Shown piece by piece: positions 21,429-23,481 of a stretch of DNA of 23,481 bases; positions within the stretch are counted from its first letter, which is position 1, and the number at the start of each line of letters is the position of its first letter. This stretch comes from an uncultured Collinsella sp. (GTDB taxonomy: Bacteria > Actinomycetota > Coriobacteriia > Coriobacteriales > Coriobacteriaceae): NCBI GenBank assembly GCA_900549215.1, contig URNJ01000006.1, forward strand, positions 1 through 23,481, written 5' to 3'. A model generated the notes under the pieces. It saw nothing but the letters and a program-made list of their open reading frames with translations. It was not told the DNA's origin and ran no database searches. Both the position numbers and the translations under genes were made by a program.

Positions 21429-21638
21429 GAATTACACCTCCTCGAATTCTTTCCGGGCACGGTCCGCCACAAGGACGTGACGGGGGCATGTCCAAAAAGA
21501 AAGCCCCCGCGCTGCATGAGCGACGGGGGCGAGAAGACATATCTACTCGACCACCTCGGCTGGCGGGATATCCCATTAAGCTCGCGGGTAAGACCCGTTT
21601 GCGCCGGCTGTCTCTGGCAGCGGATTCGTGCGTGAACC
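21429..21638 (-). ncRNA. L10-type 5' leader of rplJL
   Basis: About 210 untranslated bases between the predicted start of transcription (near 21638) and rplJ, with several stem-loops, including a GGGATATCCC palindrome at 21565-21574 and an intrinsic terminator at 21493-21530. Size, position and attenuator fit the ribosomal L10 leader class known from Gram-positive bacteria. I cannot verify the L10-binding kink-turn by eye. Confidence 0.6.
21493..21530 (-). terminator. attenuator terminator in the rplJ leader
   Basis: Minus-strand stem 21530-21519 with 21513-21503 (GCCCCCG/CGGGGGC plus CGCT/AGCG with one bulge), followed by TTTCTTTTT at 21502-21494. It lies 65 bases before rplJ and so would stop transcription early. 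A second GCCCCCG at 21487-21481 could compete for the same CGGGGGC arm. Confidence 0.75.
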
Positions 21639-21644
21639 GAAAGT

Positions 21645-21673
21645 ATTATGGCGGGGACCCCGGCGTCGGTCAA
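21645..21673 (-). promoter_or_regulatory. rplJL promoter
   Basis: Minus-strand TTGACC (21673-21668), exactly 17 bases, CATAAT (21650-21645); both hexamers match 5 of 6 consensus bases. The -35 lies inside the outer arm of the palindromic element at 21662-21885. Confidence 0.75.
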
Positions 21674-21885
21674 CGGAAAACCGGGCTGCACACAATTCCA
21701 CCATCCGGCACGCTCCGCCGAAGGCCAGGCGCAAGGTTTCCGCTCGGTCAGGTCCTGGGCTCGCTCGGAAAGCACATTAAGTGCTTTCCGGCTCGTGCGG
21801 AATCTACGGAAACCTTGCGCCTGGCCTTCGGCGGCGCGTACCTGCATCAACTATGGGACAGCCCGGTTTTACGTTGGCTGACGCC
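21662..21885. repeat. long palindromic repeat element, copy B
   Basis: A nested imperfect palindrome. The innermost hairpin has a 10-base stem around loop ATTAA (centre about 21778). Next out are 36-base arms 21707-21742 and 21807-21842 with 2 mismatches, including 28 perfect bases. The outermost arms are 21662-21688 and 21859-21885, matching 24 of 27. The core is shared with copy A at 8870-8930 in the same orientation; the inner stems differ by three paired changes. It occupies the gap between the aminotransferase and the rplJL promoter. No coding potential is convincing. Confidence 0.75.
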
Positions 21886-21934
21886 CCCACGCATAACCCT
21901 TTGTCGGTGGGCTGATGTGTTGCGTCCCTGAGGA

Positions 21935-23071
21935 CTACAGGGTTGAAATGAAGGTGGACAGGCGGTGGAGACCTTCGTCTAAGTCTTTGTCGGAGACGCA
22001 GTAGCTTAGGCGGATGTGGCCTTCGGTGCCGAAGCAGTTTCCGGGAACTAGGGCTACGTTGGCCTCTTTGATGGCTTTGATGCAGAAGTCTTCGCTGGTT
22101 AGGCCGAACTTTTTGATGCTCGGGAAAGTGTAGAAGGCTCCTGCGGGCTCTACTACGTCGAGGCCCATGGCGTCTAAGGCTGCGAGTACGCGTTCGCGAC
22201 GGGCTCGGTAGACTTTGAGCATGGGGGCTGGGTCGACGGTGAGGGCTCGGGCTGCGGCGTCCATTTCGAAGGAGACGGCACTCGATACTAAGTATTGGTG
22301 AGCCTTGGCAATCTCGGCGATGACGGGGGCTGCTGCTGCGAGCCAGCCCAAACGCCAACCGGTCATGGCCCAGGGCTTGGAGAAGCTCTCGATGATGACC
22401 GTCTGTTCACGCAGCTCCGGGTGTCGCTGGGCGAAGCGCTCGTAGCCATCCACATAGACGAGGCGGTTGTATACGTCGTCGCAGACCACGTAGATGCCCG
22501 CCCGTTCTGCCACGTGCGCCACGGCGTCGAGCGATGCCGCGTTGAGGATGCAGCCTGTAGGATTGTTGGGCGAGCAGATGACGATGGCCTTAGTCGCCGG
22601 CGTCACGCAGGCACGAAGCGCGTCCTCGTCAATCTGGAATTGCGCAGGATCCGTATCCAAAAAGACCGCTTTGGCGTGATTGGCCACGACGATGCTCTCG
22701 TACAGGCCAAAGACCGGCGTGGGGATGATGACCTCGTCGCCGGGGTTGAGCATAGCCATGAATGTTGCCGACAGGGCCTCGGTCGCGCCGTCGGTCAGAA
22801 TGACCTCGTCGGCCGAAAACGTAAGGCCCTCGTCCCCCATGTAGGCAGATAACGCCTCGCGCAGGGCGGGGCGACCGTTGTTGGGCGGATAGTGCGTGTC
22901 ACCGCGGTCCAGTGCGGCGGTCACCTCGGCGCTAATCACATCGGGCGTAGGAAAATCGGGCTCGCCGAGCGCGAGCGCAATGCATCCCGGATGCTGGACG
23001 GCGAGCGCGTTAATCCGACGGATGCCGGAGGGCTTGAGCGTGGCAAGCGAGGTATTCATGGGCAGACGCAT
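21935..23071 (-). CDS. PLP-dependent class I/II aminotransferase
   Basis: A 378-residue fold-type I aminotransferase, probably acting on aspartate or aromatic/branched amino acids with 2-oxoglutarate. The N-terminal LALGEPDFPTPD and THYPPNNGRPALREA match the family. SPNNPTG is at 167-173, Asp198 lies in VCDDVYNR, the PLP-binding Lys232 in SFSKPWAMTGWRLGW, and the substrate-carboxylate Arg in GHIRLSYCVSD near the C-terminus. AAAGGA lies 5 bases before the ATG at 23071; a second Met four codons later is possible. I cannot assign the exact substrate: MalY/PatA-type and AspC-type enzymes share these motifs. It lies upstream of copy B with no clear terminator after the stop codon. The region 21886-21934 holds only a weak CCCAC/GTGGG hairpin without a T run. 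Confidence 0.9.
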   Translation of the reverse strand: MRLPMNTSLATLKPSGIRRINALAVQHPGCIALALGEPDFPTPDVISAEVTAALDRGDTHYPPNNGRPALREALSAYMGDEGLTFSADEVILTDGATEALSATFMAMLNPGDEVIIPTPVFGLYESIVVANHAKAVFLDTDPAQFQIDEDALRACVTPATKAIVICSPNNPTGCILNAASLDAVAHVAERAGIYVVCDDVYNRLVYVDGYERFAQRHPELREQTVIIESFSKPWAMTGWRLGWLAAAAPVIAEIAKAHQYLVSSAVSFEMDAAARALTVDPAPMLKVYRARRERVLAALDAMGLDVVEPAGAFYTFPSIKKFGLTSEDFCIKAIKEANVALVPGNCFGTEGHIRLSYCVSDKDLDEGLHRLSTFISTL

Positions 23072-23097
23072 GGCGTTCCTTTCGTAAGGGTTGCACT

Positions 23098-23103
23098 AGG
23101 ATA
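23098..23103 (-). promoter_or_regulatory. possible -10 element for the aminotransferase gene
   Basis: Minus-strand TATCCT preceded by GCGC, the same 10-base string as at the fabH upstream region (4187-4196). It lies 27 bases before the ATG. No clear -35 is seen at 16-18 bases. Confidence 0.35.
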
Positions 23104-23164
23104 GCGCGGCGAGGCGCCGCCAGACGGTGTAACCTAAACGGAAACCAACCGGAAAGGAGGCGGC

Positions 23165-23481
23165 ATGGAGACGACCGCACGCGACGATGTACCAAAAACA
23201 CTGCAAACCATTGCGTATATCAGTATTCCCAAGAGCGCCGATCTTGATTTTTTGCTCTGGGACCTGCAGGATGCCATCGCGGCCTATGCCCGGCTTTCCG
23301 GCACCGCACTCCCCCGCCCGGTCGACTTGAAGGCAAATGACGCCGGCAGCGTTGCCGATGGCATCGTGCTGGCCATTGAAGATGTGGCTGACGATGAGAC
23401 GTTGACAGCCATCGAGCAGGCGCTTGAGCGCTTTGGCGGTACGGGAACGCGCGTCTATGCCATGATTCGATCCGCACAACA
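23165..23481 (+). CDS. unrecognised protein, N-terminal fragment (cut by window edge)
   Basis: An open frame from ATG 23165 to the end of the window, about 105 codons without a stop. GGAAAGGAGG lies 4 bases upstream, a very strong ribosome binding site, so the start is credible. The translation begins METTARDDVPKTLQTIAYIS and continues IPKSADLDFLLWDLQDAIAA, with an acidic later part (LAIEDVADDETLTAIEQALE) and a predicted beta strand RVYAMIRSA at the visible end. There is no signal peptide or membrane segment in the visible part. I do not recognise the family. It is divergent from the aminotransferase; GTGTAACCT at 23127-23135 could be an extended -10 for it. Confidence 0.7.
   Translation, partial: METTARDDVPKTLQTIAYISIPKSADLDFLLWDLQDAIAAYARLSGTALPRPVDLKANDAGSVADGIVLAIEDVADDETLTAIEQALERFGGTGTRVYAMIRSAQ

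Noticed and set aside
21335..21850. A 171-codon minus-strand frame through the rplJ leader and repeat copy B
   Set aside because: It overlaps the leader terminator, the promoter and the palindrome, and its protein is a translation of the repeat arms.

Overview
The window is a high-GC bacterial chromosome segment, most consistent with a Coriobacteriia-type actinobacterium such as Collinsella. That assignment is inferred from the actinobacterial-type RNA polymerase subunits, GC-rich codon use, and a low-GC-Gram-positive-style fab cluster; I could not check it against a database. Almost every gene is on the minus strand. The exceptions are birA and a truncated gene at the right edge.

Layout, left to right. 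(1) 1-4141: a fatty-acid synthesis operon read leftwards, fabH-acpP-fabK-fabD-fabG-fabF, with fabF cut by the window edge. Two near-identical 19-bp direct repeats lie upstream of fabH, and birA (biotin ligase) diverges from the same intergenic region. (2) 5155-8745: a str-type operon rpsL-rpsG-fusA-rpsJ without tuf, with a clear promoter before rpsL and a bidirectional terminator after rpsJ. (3) 8829-10840: accessory DNA made of a long palindromic repeat element and an ECF sigma factor/membrane anti-sigma pair. The pair has its own ECF-type promoter and is bracketed by 37-bp inverted repeats. (4) 10852-19017: rpoB-rpoC. The beta' subunit carries a C-terminal domain resembling the alpha-subunit CTD. 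rpoB has an apparent frameshift in the fork-loop-2 region, just after the rifampicin region. (5) 19151-20236: galU as a single-gene unit. (6) 20366-21673: rplJ-rplL with a leader and attenuator. (7) 21662-21885: a second copy of the palindromic repeat family. (8) 21935-23071: a class I/II PLP aminotransferase, with a divergent, truncated, unrecognised gene at 23165.

The genes are mostly core machinery: transcription (RpoB, RpoC, ECF sigma), translation (S12, S7, S10, EF-G, L10, L7/L12), membrane lipid synthesis, biotin attachment and UDP-glucose supply. The usual rplJL-rpoBC-rpsL-rpsG-fusA-tuf chain is recognisable but broken by galU (between rplL and rpoB) and by the sigma cassette plus repeat (between rpoC and rpsL).

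The observations most worth following up are the alpha-CTD-like domain fused to beta', the two palindromic repeats whose central stems differ by compensatory changes, the inverted-repeat-flanked sigma/anti-sigma cassette with a likely autoregulated promoter, the paired operator-like repeats at fabH, the rpoB frameshift, and an Arg at the streptomycin-resistance position 88 of S12. No tRNA, rRNA or CRISPR array was seen.
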